A DNA stretch of 64,000 nt from Phymorhynchus buccinoides (taxonomy: Eukaryota; Mollusca; Gastropoda; Neogastropoda; Raphitomidae), in the NCBI GenBank assembly GCA_017654935.2, contig CM065687.1:24555139-24619138 (forward strand), read 5' to 3'. How positions within the stretch are numbered: the first letter of the stretch is position 1; each line of letters starts with the position of its first letter. The translations under genes and the position numbers were made by a program. The notes under the pieces were generated by a model that was not told where the DNA came from, ran no database searches, and was given only the letters and a program-made list of their open reading frames with translations. Shown one piece after another: positions 52,001-62,374 of this stretch.

Positions 52001-53570
52001 AACTGACCATACATAATGACTGATGACTCTTACAGGACTTCACGAAGAACCAGTCTGAAAGACAACTGACCTTACATAATTACTGATGACTCTTACAGGA
52101 CTTCACGAAGAACCAGTCTGAAGGACAACTGACCTTACATAATTACTGATGACTCTTACAGGACTTCCTGAAGATCCAGTCTGAAGGACAACTGACCATA
52201 CATAATGACTGATGACTCTTACAGGACTTCACGAAGAACCAGTCTGAAAGACAACTGACCTTACATAATGACTGATGACTCTTACAGGACTTCCTGAAGA
52301 TCCAGTATGAAGGACAACTGACCATACATAATGACTGATGACTCTTACAGGACTTCCTGAAGATCCAGTATGAAGGACAACTGACCTTACATAATGACTG
52401 ATGACTCTTACAGGACTTCCTGAAGATCCAGTATGAAGGACAACTGACCTTACATAATGACTGATGACTCTTACAGGACTTCACGAAGAACCAGTCTGAA
52501 GGACAACTGACCTTACATAATGACTGATGACTCTTACAGGACTTCACGAAGAACCAGTCTGAAGGACAACTGACCTTACATAATTACTGATGACTCTTAC
52601 AGGACTTCACGAAGAACCAGTCTGAAGGACAACTGACCTTACATAATGACTGATGACTCTTACAGGACTTCACGAAGAACCAGTCTGAAGGACAACTGAC
52701 CTTACATAATGACTGATGACTCTTACAGGACTTCACGAAGAACCAGTCTGAAGGACAACTGACCTTACATAATGACTGATGACTCTTACAGGACTTCACG
52801 AAGAACCAGTCTGAAGGACAACTGACCATACATAATGACTGATGACTCTTACAGGACTTCACGAAGAACCAGTCTGAAGGACAACTGACCTTACATAATT
52901 ACTGATGACTCTTACAGGACTTCACGAAGAACCAGTCTGAAGGACAACTGACCTTACATAATTACTGATGACTCTTACAGGACTTCCTGAAGATCCAGTC
53001 TACAACTGACCTTACATAATGACTGATGACTCTTACATGACTTCCTGAAGATCCAGTCTACAACTGACTATACATAATTACTGATGACTCTTACATGACT
53101 TCACGAAGATCCAGTCTACAACTGACCTTACATAATGACTGATGACTCTTACAGGAGTTCACGAAGAACGAGTCTGAAGGACAACTGACCTTACATAATG
53201 ACTGATGACTCTTACAGGACTTCACGAAGATCCAGTCTGAAGGACAACTGACCTTACATAATGACTGATGACTCTTACAGGACTTCACGAAGATCCAGTC
53301 TGAAGGACAACTGACCTTACATAATGACTGATGACTCTTACAGGACTTCACGAAGATCCAGTCTGAAGGACAACTGACCATACATAATGACTGATGACTC
53401 TTACAGGACTTCACGAAGATCCAGTCTGAAGGACAACTGACCATACATAATGACTGATGACTCTTACAGGACTTCACGAAGAACCAGTCTGAAGGACAAC
53501 TGACCTTACATAATTACTGATGACTCTTACAGGACTTCACGAAGATCCAGTCTGAAGGACAATGACACTT
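46010..53570 (-). repeat. 63-bp tandem array derived from the exon-4B 3' splice site
   Basis: A few irregular units (46010-46330) lead into roughly 115 units of 63 bp. On the minus strand each unit is a 42-nt GTAAGAG...TTGTCCTTCAG segment plus a 21-nt copy of the start of exon 4 (ACTGGTTCTTCGTGAAGTCC and close variants). Two main variants (ending TTCGTGAAG or TTCAGGAAG) alternate in places. The period of 21 codons keeps one minus frame open for up to 422 codons; this is not evidence of a protein. Confidence 0.95.
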
Positions 53571-53852
53571 ATGCACAGACTTCATGAAGATGTAGTTTGA
53601 AGACAACGAATCTTGCACACTGACTTAACGAAGTTGCATTCTGCACACGACACTTATGCACAGGTTTTCATGAATATGCAGTCCAAAACTCCAAAACTGC
53701 AGTTTGATGAACAGTCGTGAGCAGAGGGTTGTATTTAAAGGGGTATTTTCCAGAAGGTGATATCAGTCTTCCTCACTTCATTTTCGATAGTACCTTATGG
53801 GAAGACTTCATTTTCGATAGTACTTTATGGTATATGCCTCTGGAGGTATTAC

Positions 53853-53996
53853 CTGCGGTATTCCATGGGTTGTGGCAGTGGGCCCAGGGCAGCGGAGAGA
53901 TGAAGGAAGAGCCGAAGTAGAAGAAAGGGTAGATACACAGCACGCTGTAGTACACACTACACAGGGCACTGGTCAGCGCCATGGAGACGCCTAGGC
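53853..53996 (-). CDS. Gene B exon 3: TM3 and start of extracellular loop 2
   Basis: 144 nt, phase 1 to phase 1, with acceptor TCACTCAG and donor GCAG/GTAATA. It encodes LGVSMALTSALCSVYYSVLC, then FFYFGSSF and LPWAHCHNPWNTA. The Cys after PW is the first of the conserved EL2 disulfide pair. The acceptor and the first ~50 nt of the exon are repeated several times upstream (53997-54560). It differs from exon 3A at only one residue (Ser versus Phe). Confidence 0.95.
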
Positions 53997-54560
53997 CTGA
54001 GTGACACACAACACGCTGTAGTACACACTACACACTACACGTCACGATGTAAAGTACACACTACACAGGGCATTGGTCAGCGCCATGGAGACGCCTAGGC
54101 CTGAGTGACATACAGCACGCTGTAAAGTACACACTACACGTCACGATGTAAAGTACACACTACACAGGGCACTGGTCAGCGCCATAGAGACACCCAGGCC
54201 TGAGTGACACACAACACGATGCATAGTACACACTACACATCACGATTTACAGTACAAACTACACAGAGCACTGCTCGGCGCCATGGAGACGCCTATGCCT
54301 GGATGACACACACCACGATGCATAGTACACACTACACATCACGATGTAAAGTACACACTAGACAGAGCACTGCTCGGCGCCATGGAGACACCTAGGCCTG
54401 GATGGCACACAGTCCCGATGTATAGTAGACACTACACAGCATGATGCTTAGTACACACTAAACAGCACGATGTACACTGCACACTATAGTACACACTGCG
54501 TACACAGATACCTAAGCCTGGATAACACACAGCATGATGCATAGTACACACTGCACAGAG
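53997..54560 (-). repeat. Exon-3B 3'-splice-site array
   Basis: About five partial copies, 70-110 bp apart, of the exon-3 acceptor and first ~50 nt (minus strand CAG then GCCTAGGCGTCTCCATGGCG and onward), separated by ACACACTACAC-type spacers. All keep the AG. Confidence 0.88.
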
Positions 54561-54599
54561 CACTGCTCGCCACCCCAATCACCCACCATCCTCCCCATA

Positions 54600-54719
54600 C
54601 TCATCCTTGAAAAGGGGCGCTGTATCCCCCCCCCCATCCATGCTCACCCTCGAAGAGGGGCACCATATCCCAACACACCCACACACACACACCCACACAC
54701 ACTCCCCGCCCCTGCTCAC
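54600..54719 (-). repeat. Two extra copies of the exon-2B 5' splice site
   Basis: GATATGGTGCCCCTCTTC followed by (A/G)AGG/GTGAGC recurs near 54650-54675. A more diverged copy at 54605-54630 has GATGAG in place of GTGAG. The real donor is at 54719/54720. Confidence 0.85.
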
Positions 54720-55023
54720 CCTTGAAGAGGGGCACCATATCCCAAAACAGTGCCATTCCTTTGCCGGTGAGCTGACCGAGGCAGGCCTCCAGGTAGAAAA
54801 TGGGCACCCCTACCAAGGCCATGACCACGATAAATGGGAAGAGGAACGACCCTGCCCCGTGCTTGTGGGCCAGTAAAGGAAAGTGGGTCATGTTGCCAAC
54901 CCCTATGGCCCCGGCCAGCAAGGATATGGAGCAGTCCACCCGACCAAGCCACGTGTTCCTTCTGCAGGGGTTGGGCTGGGGGTTCTTAGAGGCGCCGGAA
55001 TGCTCATTCCGTTCTGGTTGAAT
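54720..55023 (-). CDS. Gene B exon 2: pre-TM1, TM1 and TM2
   Basis: 304 nt, phase 0 to phase 1. The acceptor is a CGCAG and the donor AAGG/GTGAGC. It encodes a basic linker, NTWLGRVD (R-x-x-W gate motif), then TM1 and TM2 including FPLLAHKHGAGSFLFPF and YLEACLGQLTGKG. The TM1 core reads GVGNMTHFP, whereas the family norm is G-x-GN-V-W-R-F-P. The end of this exon and its donor are copied twice more just downstream (54600-54690). Confidence 0.95.
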
Positions 55024-55049
55024 CTGCGAGCAGGGCACAGCACAAGGAA

Positions 55050-55145
55050 GGAAAGAAAGAAGGAAAGACAGAAGGAGGAGGAAGAGGAGGAGGAGAAGAA
55101 GGGGATGAGGAGGATGGAAAGAAGAAGAAGGAGGAGGAGGAGGAG
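55050..55145. repeat. (GGA)n/(GAA)n purine tract
   Basis: Imperfect purine microsatellite just upstream of exon 2B, reading as a pyrimidine tract in the transcript. Confidence 0.85.
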
Positions 55146-55423
55146 ACAGCGCATAGATCTCTCTGTTTTTCTCTCACATACACGTACATGCGCGCCCACA
55201 CGAACATGTGCGCACGCGCCTACACACACACAAGCGCGCGCGTGCACCCACCCACGCACGCACCCCCAGACACACTCTCTCGCACACATACACACTTACT
55301 CACACATACACACATATATCTCTCGCTTTCTCTCCAACCCACCAACCCACAACCACCCACCACCTCTTCTCTCTCTTAACGCCCACAACAAAACGAACCT
55401 CCACACTCTACTATTCCACTCAC

Positions 55424-55615
55424 CTTGTCAGAGAACAAGCCCCTGAGGACAGCGAAGACGCTGAGGGAGGTCTTGGACATGGACGGGGCCCTGTTGGTGG
55501 TTTCAGAGGGGTTAGGGTCCTCCGGAGAGGCCCGGCCATCACTGTTTCCCGAATCCCCCCGCCCCTCGCCGCCGATCCTAGAATGGTTGGGTTCTTCCAG
55601 TATGTGTTTTGCCAT
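55424..55615 (-). CDS. Gene B exon 1: N-terminal cytoplasmic region
   Basis: Encodes 64 residues from the first Met: hydrophilic and rich in Gly, Ser, Pro and Glu, with no signal peptide, as expected for the cytosolic SLC6 N-terminus. It ends LRGLFSDK in phase 0 at an AAG/GTGAG donor. The start was chosen because it aligns with the start of the paralogous exon 1A (MGKLTAEEPN versus MAKHILEEPN). Similarity between the two genes continues roughly 120 bp upstream of the ATG. Confidence 0.85.
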
Positions 55616-55816
55616 GGCGTTAGCGGTGTTCTTGCTGTTATGTACGTTTTCAAGAAGGATGCTAGCTTATGATGTCTTGTTTCTCGATGTTGGTTTTTCT
55701 GTTTGTTTGGCCGTCAATGAAATTATATCAGAAACTGTGTTAGCAACTTCCACCAACCTATCACTCTCTTTGACTATGCCTTTACCTTTTCTTATTGACA
55801 TCTATTGTTTTTCTAC

Positions 55817-56366
55817 CTTAAAGGTGGACCCTGACGGATGAGTTTTTGCAAGAAACACGTCGAGATCACCAGAAAGACAGCCTTTTCAAGGATCAGAACA
55901 CTCACTTTACTCTGGTTTCCTAGAAATTAAACCGCCCAAACGGCGATTCCTCCTTGGCGGAGATAGTAGCCATTTTGGATGGGGTGGGTGGAGATCACTC
56001 ATTGTGGTTGAAGCGTTTTATTATTTTGTAGTGCAGTAAAAAAAAAAAGAGGAGCTATTTCCTTTGTTGTGAGCGAAACTCCTTTAGATAAACTGTATAA
56101 AATTTAAAATAATAAAATATAAAGGCTTGTATTGCGAAAATTTCGAGCAAACGATTTGGCGGCCATTACAAAAGAGACGACACACGCCTTCTCTTTGGGC
56201 GAAAAATTTGACTTCCAGCACCTCCGCCAAGGAGGAATCGCCGATTTGACGGTTTGATTTCTAGGAAACCAGAGCAAAGTGAGTGTTGCAATCTCTGTAA
56301 AGGGTGTTTTCCTGGTGATCTCGACGTGTTTCTTAAAAGAACTCATCCGTCACGGTGCCCCTTTAA
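55817..56366. mobile_element. Foldback MITE (~550 bp)
   Basis: Two ~150-bp inverted arms: the left begins CCTTAAAGGTGGACCCTGACG and the right ends CGTCACGGTGCCCCTTTAAGG. The interior is unrelated and non-coding. It lies about 200 bp upstream of the gene B start codon and appears to have inserted into the dispersed repeat that continues at 56370. Confidence 0.75.
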
Positions 56367-56369
56367 GGA

Positions 56370-56555
56370 CCCATTCTCCTTCGCTTTTTCCTAGATAAAT
56401 CTTCTCAAACAATGTTCTGGTTTGAGCTCTTGCGAAATTGAAACGTGTCGGCTGAATGCAGCAAGGAGACTATATAACTGAAAACCGGATACCGTAAGTA
56501 TTTCACCTTGACCTGTTATGGCCATTTGGCCTGGGAACATTGAAAAGAAGACGTG
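56370..56555. repeat. Dispersed repeat, copy 3
   Basis: Same family as 13990-14265 (GAGCTCTTGCGAAATTGAAA, TGTCGGCTGAATGCAGC, TTTGGCCTGGGAACATTGAA). Confidence 0.6.
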
Positions 56556-57314
56556 TGATATATGGAATTAAAGAGAATGAAATATCTGGAGCAGATTAAT
56601 CGATGCAGCCTATGTTATCCACAGAATATTTAGCCTGGATATTAACATTAATCTGAATGGCTTTCAACAGGGTAGGGAGTGGGGGGCATTTTTTTTTAAC
56701 GTCAAAACTGGGGGAAAGTTTTCGAGCAAAAGTACGCCATTTCTGTCAAAAGTCAAACTAACACAACAATCGACGTTTTTTTGCTTAAGTTTCTCTTCCC
56801 GGATTTGTACCACAACCAATTCCCCAAACCGGAAGCCACAGTCAGTGCTCACAGCGGAAACCACATTGTTTGGCACCAAAAAAACCGGAAGCCATATTTT
56901 TAGGCACCCCCAAACCGGAAATGAAGTGTACGCGGGAAGAGAGGAAAGCACCCGTGTGTGTGTGTGTGTGTATGTGATGCCCGAAGCGCGCGCGCGTGTG
57001 TGTGTGTGTGCATGTTCGCGTACCAACAGGCATACTCAATAACTACGGTGCTCATGAACAGCCTACAGGGGCCTATGTATGAGTGCGTGTGGTCATCTGT
57101 TGGGACTACCTGCGTGTGTGTGTTCTGAGCGCGCATATTACATGCGTTCGTGAAGGCTACATGCGTTTGCGATCGTACACGCATGCGCACTGTGTGTAGG
57201 GTAGGGGTGTGTTCCTAGAGCACCCACCACGAGAGTGACCGAAACTGTTCTCTCTTCAATTCAGAAATATTTCATTTCACTTCTTTCTCCCTGCTTGTAT
57301 TGTCCTATTTTATG

Positions 57315-57720
57315 GACCTTATGGCCACGACAGTCGTGGGGATAATGAAAACGAGTGAAAAACCTTATGGCCACGATAGTCGTGGGGATAATGAAAACGG
57401 GTGAAAAACCTTATGGCCACGACAGTCGTGGGGATAATGAAAACGGGTGAAAAACCTTATCGCCACGACAGTCGTGGGAATAATGAAAACCTTATGGCCA
57501 CGACAGTCGTGGGGATAATGAAAACGGGTGAAAAACCTTATCGCCACGACAGTCGTGGGGATAATGAAAACCTTATGGCCACGACAGTCGTGGGGATAAT
57601 GAAAACGGGTGAAAAACCTTATCGCCACGACAGTCGTGGGGATAATGAAAACCTTATGGCCACGACAGTCGTGGGGATAATGAAAACGGGTGAAAAACCT
57701 TATCGCCACGAAAGACGTTT
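57315..57720. repeat. Palindrome-bearing tandem array (~46-bp and ~35-bp units)
   Basis: About ten units of two alternating lengths, each with CCACGACAGTCGTGG, a palindrome with 7-bp arms. Related inverted copies lie at 58255-58325. Confidence 0.9.
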
Positions 57721-57839
57721 AATACCTGCACGCCATTTGTTTTTGTTTTTTTGGCTTCCGTTAATATTTCATTTCCGGTAGGCCTATTTTCTTGCCGTTT
57801 TTGTCCTTTGCCCAGTTTTTCCAAGGCCGTGGCTAAATA

Positions 57840-58135
57840 GCCGCCAGTGGCTCTATGGCTCCAACCCACCTGCGTGCGCATCTCGACCATTCCAACGGAA
57901 GTGTCGCCATCTTAGTCCTTATTTGTGTGTAAGCAAAGTGAAAATGTTATCTAAATGTGTAAAGAAAACATCCAGATGTTATAAATACAGTTTAGATAAG
58001 TTTCGAATTGGAACAGCCAAATACGCAGCATCGATCTGGCATTTTTCAAAAAAAAGGTAAGGACTAAGATGGCGGTCTCCCATAATATGGCGCTCCTTGT
58101 GGCCGGATATGACGACACGTGGGTACCAGCCATAG
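57840..58135 (-). mobile_element. Degenerate THAP-domain element, copy 2
   Basis: Reverse complement of 13670-13950 with very few differences, including the MPDRCC-type start near 58050 and the broken frame. Confidence 0.5.
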
Positions 58136-58335
58136 AATGCAGGCTACAGAGCCGCTACTTTTCATTTCCGGTGAAAAACGAAGCTAAAAATAGAAAGAAG
58201 TCTTTTGCCCATGCGCAACGGTCGTGCCCATAATGTCCACAGCCCCTTTCCATTATCGGCACGACAGTCGTGGGAATAAGGAAAACGGAAGGAAAAGCTT
58301 ATGGGCACGACTGTCGTGGGGATAAGCACTTCCAT

Positions 58336-59190
58336 TTTATTATTATACACTTGTATCTGTGCTATGAGAATTAGAATACTCTCCACTCGCTACGCCTATT
58401 GAATGTGTGTTCGAGTCACTGTGTTGGTTGGCCAGGTCACGTACATAATTATGAGAGTCAGTCTATTGCTTTCTTTTACGGGTGTGCTCTCCCGAAGTTT
58501 TCGTTGATTCTATGCCACAAAATGGCCCTTTCGTCAAGTGAACCAGAGCGTGAACAACAGAATTGCTGAACACGTAGACAGTTACAGTGACAGTTACAGT
58601 ACCGTAGAGTGACTCTTGCTCATTGCTCAGTTGCTGACCAGTGCAGTAGATCTAATAGTAAGTCAATGTGACAGTGGTAACCCTGTCTGGACTATATCAC
58701 AACAATGTAACACTGTCTGGATGTCTTTTATGTCTGTCACATGTCGCTTGATTGAAGCAACAAAAGTGCTGAATTAGGCCTAAAATTCGCAAAAGGCGAG
58801 AGAAGATGACGTAAATATTACTGTACGTACTATTATCTAACGTCATTTTTGTACTTCAAAGTTGTTCATAATAAACTCAGTATAGGGTAGCATGGTGGAA
58901 ATTCGTTTGAACAATTTTGCTTCAGGGGAATTTCAGACAGCTTTGAAACAGCACTATTTAGTATCATTCTCACACATAACCTTTTCCTTTTAATATGTAA
59001 GATTAGATTATTTAAACGATTTAAGCTTACATTATGCCTACTGGTACTGCTCAGTCGTAAAAGAAACAAAACATTCCAAGTGCTTAGACTTGCACAAATC
59101 GCCATATCTAGTATTCATCTTATCTTTGAAATATCAAAATCTGGAAGTTGATTTTTTTCAGAACACCTCGTCTTCGTTTTGATTAGCTCT
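58336..59190. other. Intergenic sequence between genes C and B
   Basis: No gene or clear repeat recognised apart from short CAGTTACAGTGACAGTTACA duplications near 58580. Confidence 0.4.
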
Positions 59191-59192
59191 AC

Positions 59193-59369
<177 letters not shown>

Positions 59370-59501
59370 TTTGACTTTGTTAATACATGTAAAAACACAC
59401 CAAACAATGTAAATGGTGCAAGCTTCAGAAATTCGGTGTTTTTAAAAACTTATCTAGTGGATAAGTTCAAGGATACAGTCTGGAGGATTGGTTAGTCTCC
59501 A

Positions 59502-59502
59502 C

Positions 59503-59557
<55 letters not shown>

Positions 59558-59813
59558 TATTACTATTAGTCTCCCACTTCTTTTCTGAACAGACCTTGGT
59601 CTACACAATGAAACCCGGGTAGAAGGATAGAAGGAATACACTCTCTATTTACATGAGGCATGTTGTTGATCAAGGAGCATTAGAGTTTCGCGCATTTTCA
59701 GCTATTGAGAAGAACAAGGTACGGATATTCTATTTCGCCAAACATTCTTACTTTGCTTATAGGCGAATGAGAAGCCGTTTAGAGAAGAAAAAAAAACCAT
59801 GTGAGAGAGGGTA

Positions 59814-59873
<60 letters not shown>

Positions 59874-60060
59874 ATACGTGCGCGCGTGTGCTCGCGCGAG
59901 CGAGCAAGCATGCAAGTATGCGTGCATGTGATTAGTTAAGCACACGCACACATGCGTGCAAGCACCACCCCACATAAAAAACACCCCCACCCAAACACAA
60001 ACACACACACACACACGCACACACGCACGCGCACGCACACGCGCGCACACACCCCCCCCC
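59502..60060. repeat. (ATT)n, (GT)n and (CA)n tracts
   Basis: (ATT)n at 59502-59556, (GT)n at 59814-59871, and a degenerate CA/CG tract with a poly-C end near 60000-60065. Confidence 0.9.
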
Positions 60061-60286
60061 CCCCCACTTCTCAATAAACTGAAGAAGAAAACCAGGTAAT
60101 TCAAATATTTACTCGTAATGTGAAGCGTACGTAATACACGCATACTACATGCTACACAAACACAACACTGAACACTGCTTGTGTCCGGCATTTCCTCTTC
60201 AAAATTCGATGCGACAAATTTCACACATAACAAGAAAGCACAACATAATGCGATAGCGATGACAGTCAGAGTACAAATAAAAAGAA

Positions 60287-60292
60287 TTTATT
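60287..60292 (-). promoter_or_regulatory. Polyadenylation signal of gene C
   Basis: AATAAA on the minus strand, 138 nt downstream of the TAA of the terminal exon. Confidence 0.6.
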
Positions 60293-60429
60293 AGAAGGTA
60301 AGCAATGCCTCAGAAAAAAGAGTTAAAGTTCGCATAAAGGAATGACGCAAAACTTCACACAAATGAATGACGCAAGCAAATCCTGCCCGACACGTGGACA
60401 CAACAACGGGTGACTAGTTCAGCGGAGTT

Positions 60430-60474
60430 TTAAGATGAGTTGGCGGCTTGGACAATGTTTTCTCGTTCCAGCCC
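60430..60474 (-). CDS. Gene C terminal exon
   Basis: Acceptor TGTCAACAG is followed by 14 codons (GLERENIVQAANSS) and TAA. The phase matches the preceding exon, and a polyadenylation signal follows. Confidence 0.65.
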   Translation of the reverse strand, partial: GLERENIVQAANSS

Positions 60475-60816
60475 CTGTTGACACACACCACAAATGGTTA
60501 TAATTGACAAAAAAAGTTTATGGACAATTATAGTTCTATAACCTTTGTGTCATTTACTTTTTTTATATAATTTCACTATCCTCTTACACACACATGCATC
60601 TCTGTACACACCCATCCCGACAAGCCCGTACAAAACAGACCTAATCTAAAACGACACAAGCACACACTCAAAAACCATATTCTAACTTGTTTAGTAGAAC
60701 CACTGATACATTTTGTTTATATTAGAGAGAGAGAGAGAATAAATACATAGACTAAGCGGCCCTAGAAAGTACACATTCACATTTTCAGCTGATTTGTAAA
60801 GAAAAGTTATACTTAC

Positions 60817-60863
60817 TGTTAAAATGAACTGGAGAAGAGTGTCCAAATATTTCAAAGGGATTT
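60817..60863 (-). CDS. Gene C penultimate exon
   Basis: 47 nt, phase 1 to phase 0, with acceptor CTTTCACACAG and a strong donor AACA/GTAAGT. It encodes (K)IPLKYLDTLLQFILT. Supported by phase agreement on both sides. Confidence 0.65.
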
Positions 60864-61079
60864 CTGTGTGAAAGAAAGATATAACAAAAAGAAAGAATTA
60901 AAGACAAATGAATGAAAATTGAGGTAAAACTAATTTGATCATGCAGCTTTTTACGTTTTCTTGGCGTTAGCTTAAAAATACCCCCCCCCCCCAAAAAAAA
61001 AAAAAAAAAAAAAAGGAGTTACAGACAAAAAAACAGCCACTTTTGACAAAAAATGATAACGTTTTTGTTGTAACTGGGT

Positions 61080-61250
61080 TTTCTTTAACGTGCGCAAAGT
61101 GCATGGGCATACGGGGCCTCGGCTTTTGTCGTCTCTTCCGAAAGACTTAGCGTTCAGACCATGATCATGTTCTAGTGGAAGGTGAGCGGAAAAAACCCCT
61201 CCGCTAGCGGCCAGGAACGATCCCACCGGGTAAATTCTCACAGAAGTCTA
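61080..61250. repeat. Dispersed gastropod-type repeat fragment
   Basis: Contains GGGGCCTCGGCTTTTGTCGT, TCTAGTGGAAGGTGAGCGG and CCGCTAGCGGCCAGGAACGA. The pattern suggests a tRNA-derived SINE fragment. Confidence 0.4.
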
Positions 61251-61437
61251 AACACAGAACATTATAATTATAAAAAACAAGAGGCAAAGCCTTCAAGGCT
61301 CACTCGAACAGGAACATTTGGGACAACAACAAACAAAGATTGAGGGTGGGTGGGTCTAAAGTAAAAGATTGCCAATAACATTTTAAAATACAAATGAAAC
61401 TATCGTTAATGGACACAACTTTAAAAAAAGAAAAGTG

Positions 61438-61499
61438 CCCGTGCCGAGAATCGGACCCGGAACCATTGGCATGACAGACACACTTGAGCTATCGAGGCT
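61438..61499 (-). pseudogene. tRNA-like pseudogene or SINE head
   Basis: The minus strand has an A-box-like TAGCTCAAGTGTG and a B-box-like GGGTCCGATTCT with a pairable T stem (CCGGG/CTCGG). The D arm is shortened and the acceptor stem does not close, so it is not a functional tRNA. Confidence 0.5.
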
Positions 61500-61738
61500 T
61501 TCAGTGTTGATGAGTTTCTTAACTCATGTTGCCTGTTGAATAATCTCTAACCCACTAATCAAAAATGTTATTTGTTTGTTATCTGTTTACAGTGTTGTTT
61601 TAAGTATTTAATTATTCCAATCATTATTGTTTGAAAGCTTGCATAAACATCTATATGTGTGCAAAGTTTGAACAATGTATGCCTTCTATTTCCCGAGAAA
61701 ATGCCAACGTTAAAGTTTGGAGATTAGACCACGGATGC

Positions 61739-61862
<124 letters not shown>

Positions 61863-61953
61863 CACACAACCGAACAATTATCATACTATAGACTCACTTC
61901 GTGTTAACTTCGTTAACACGAGTGAGCCAAAACATTGATCAAACGAAACGTAC

Positions 61954-62133
61954 TGTAGACGAAGTTGAAGAGTCGCTGGTATCCCAGGTTGTCCATGACC
62001 TCAGCGATCTTGCCCACCTCCCCGCCACTGGTGAGCTCCAACACCAGGATCTGGTCCTCGTAGCTCAGACCCTTGAAGTACTCCGACTGGGCGATGGCCT
62101 TGAAGGCAGCCACGATCTCGTCCACAGAGGGAT
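61954..62133 (-). CDS. Gene C antepenultimate exon
   Basis: 180 nt, phase 1 to phase 1 (symmetric), with acceptor TTTCTCTCAG and donor TACA/GTACGT. It encodes PSVDEIVAAFKAIAQSEYFK, then GLSYEDQILVLELTS, GGEVGKIAEVMDNLG and YQRLFNFVY. Base composition is more GC-rich than the surroundings, as expected for coding DNA. Family unknown. Confidence 0.8.
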
Positions 62134-62374
62134 CTGAGAGAAAGAAAGAGAGAACAATGGACTCTGAACAAATTAAGCTTAATGTAGCTACATTATAATG
62201 ATCAAGTTAAAAAAAAGGTTGTATAATTCGAGGGGTGCCTGCCAGAATGGTCTATCTCAAAAGGAATAAAGAACACAGATAGACAGTTCTGGCATGCACC
62301 CCTATTATTATCTTATTTTCAGATTATTTATTTGTTTTTGTTGTACGTACTCACTGTGGCTTACACAAGAAAGG

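Noticed and set aside
61438..61499. Functional tRNA gene (GCC anticodon-like)
   Set aside because: D arm shortened, acceptor stem not closed, and anticodon stem poorly paired; better explained as a tRNA-derived repeat.
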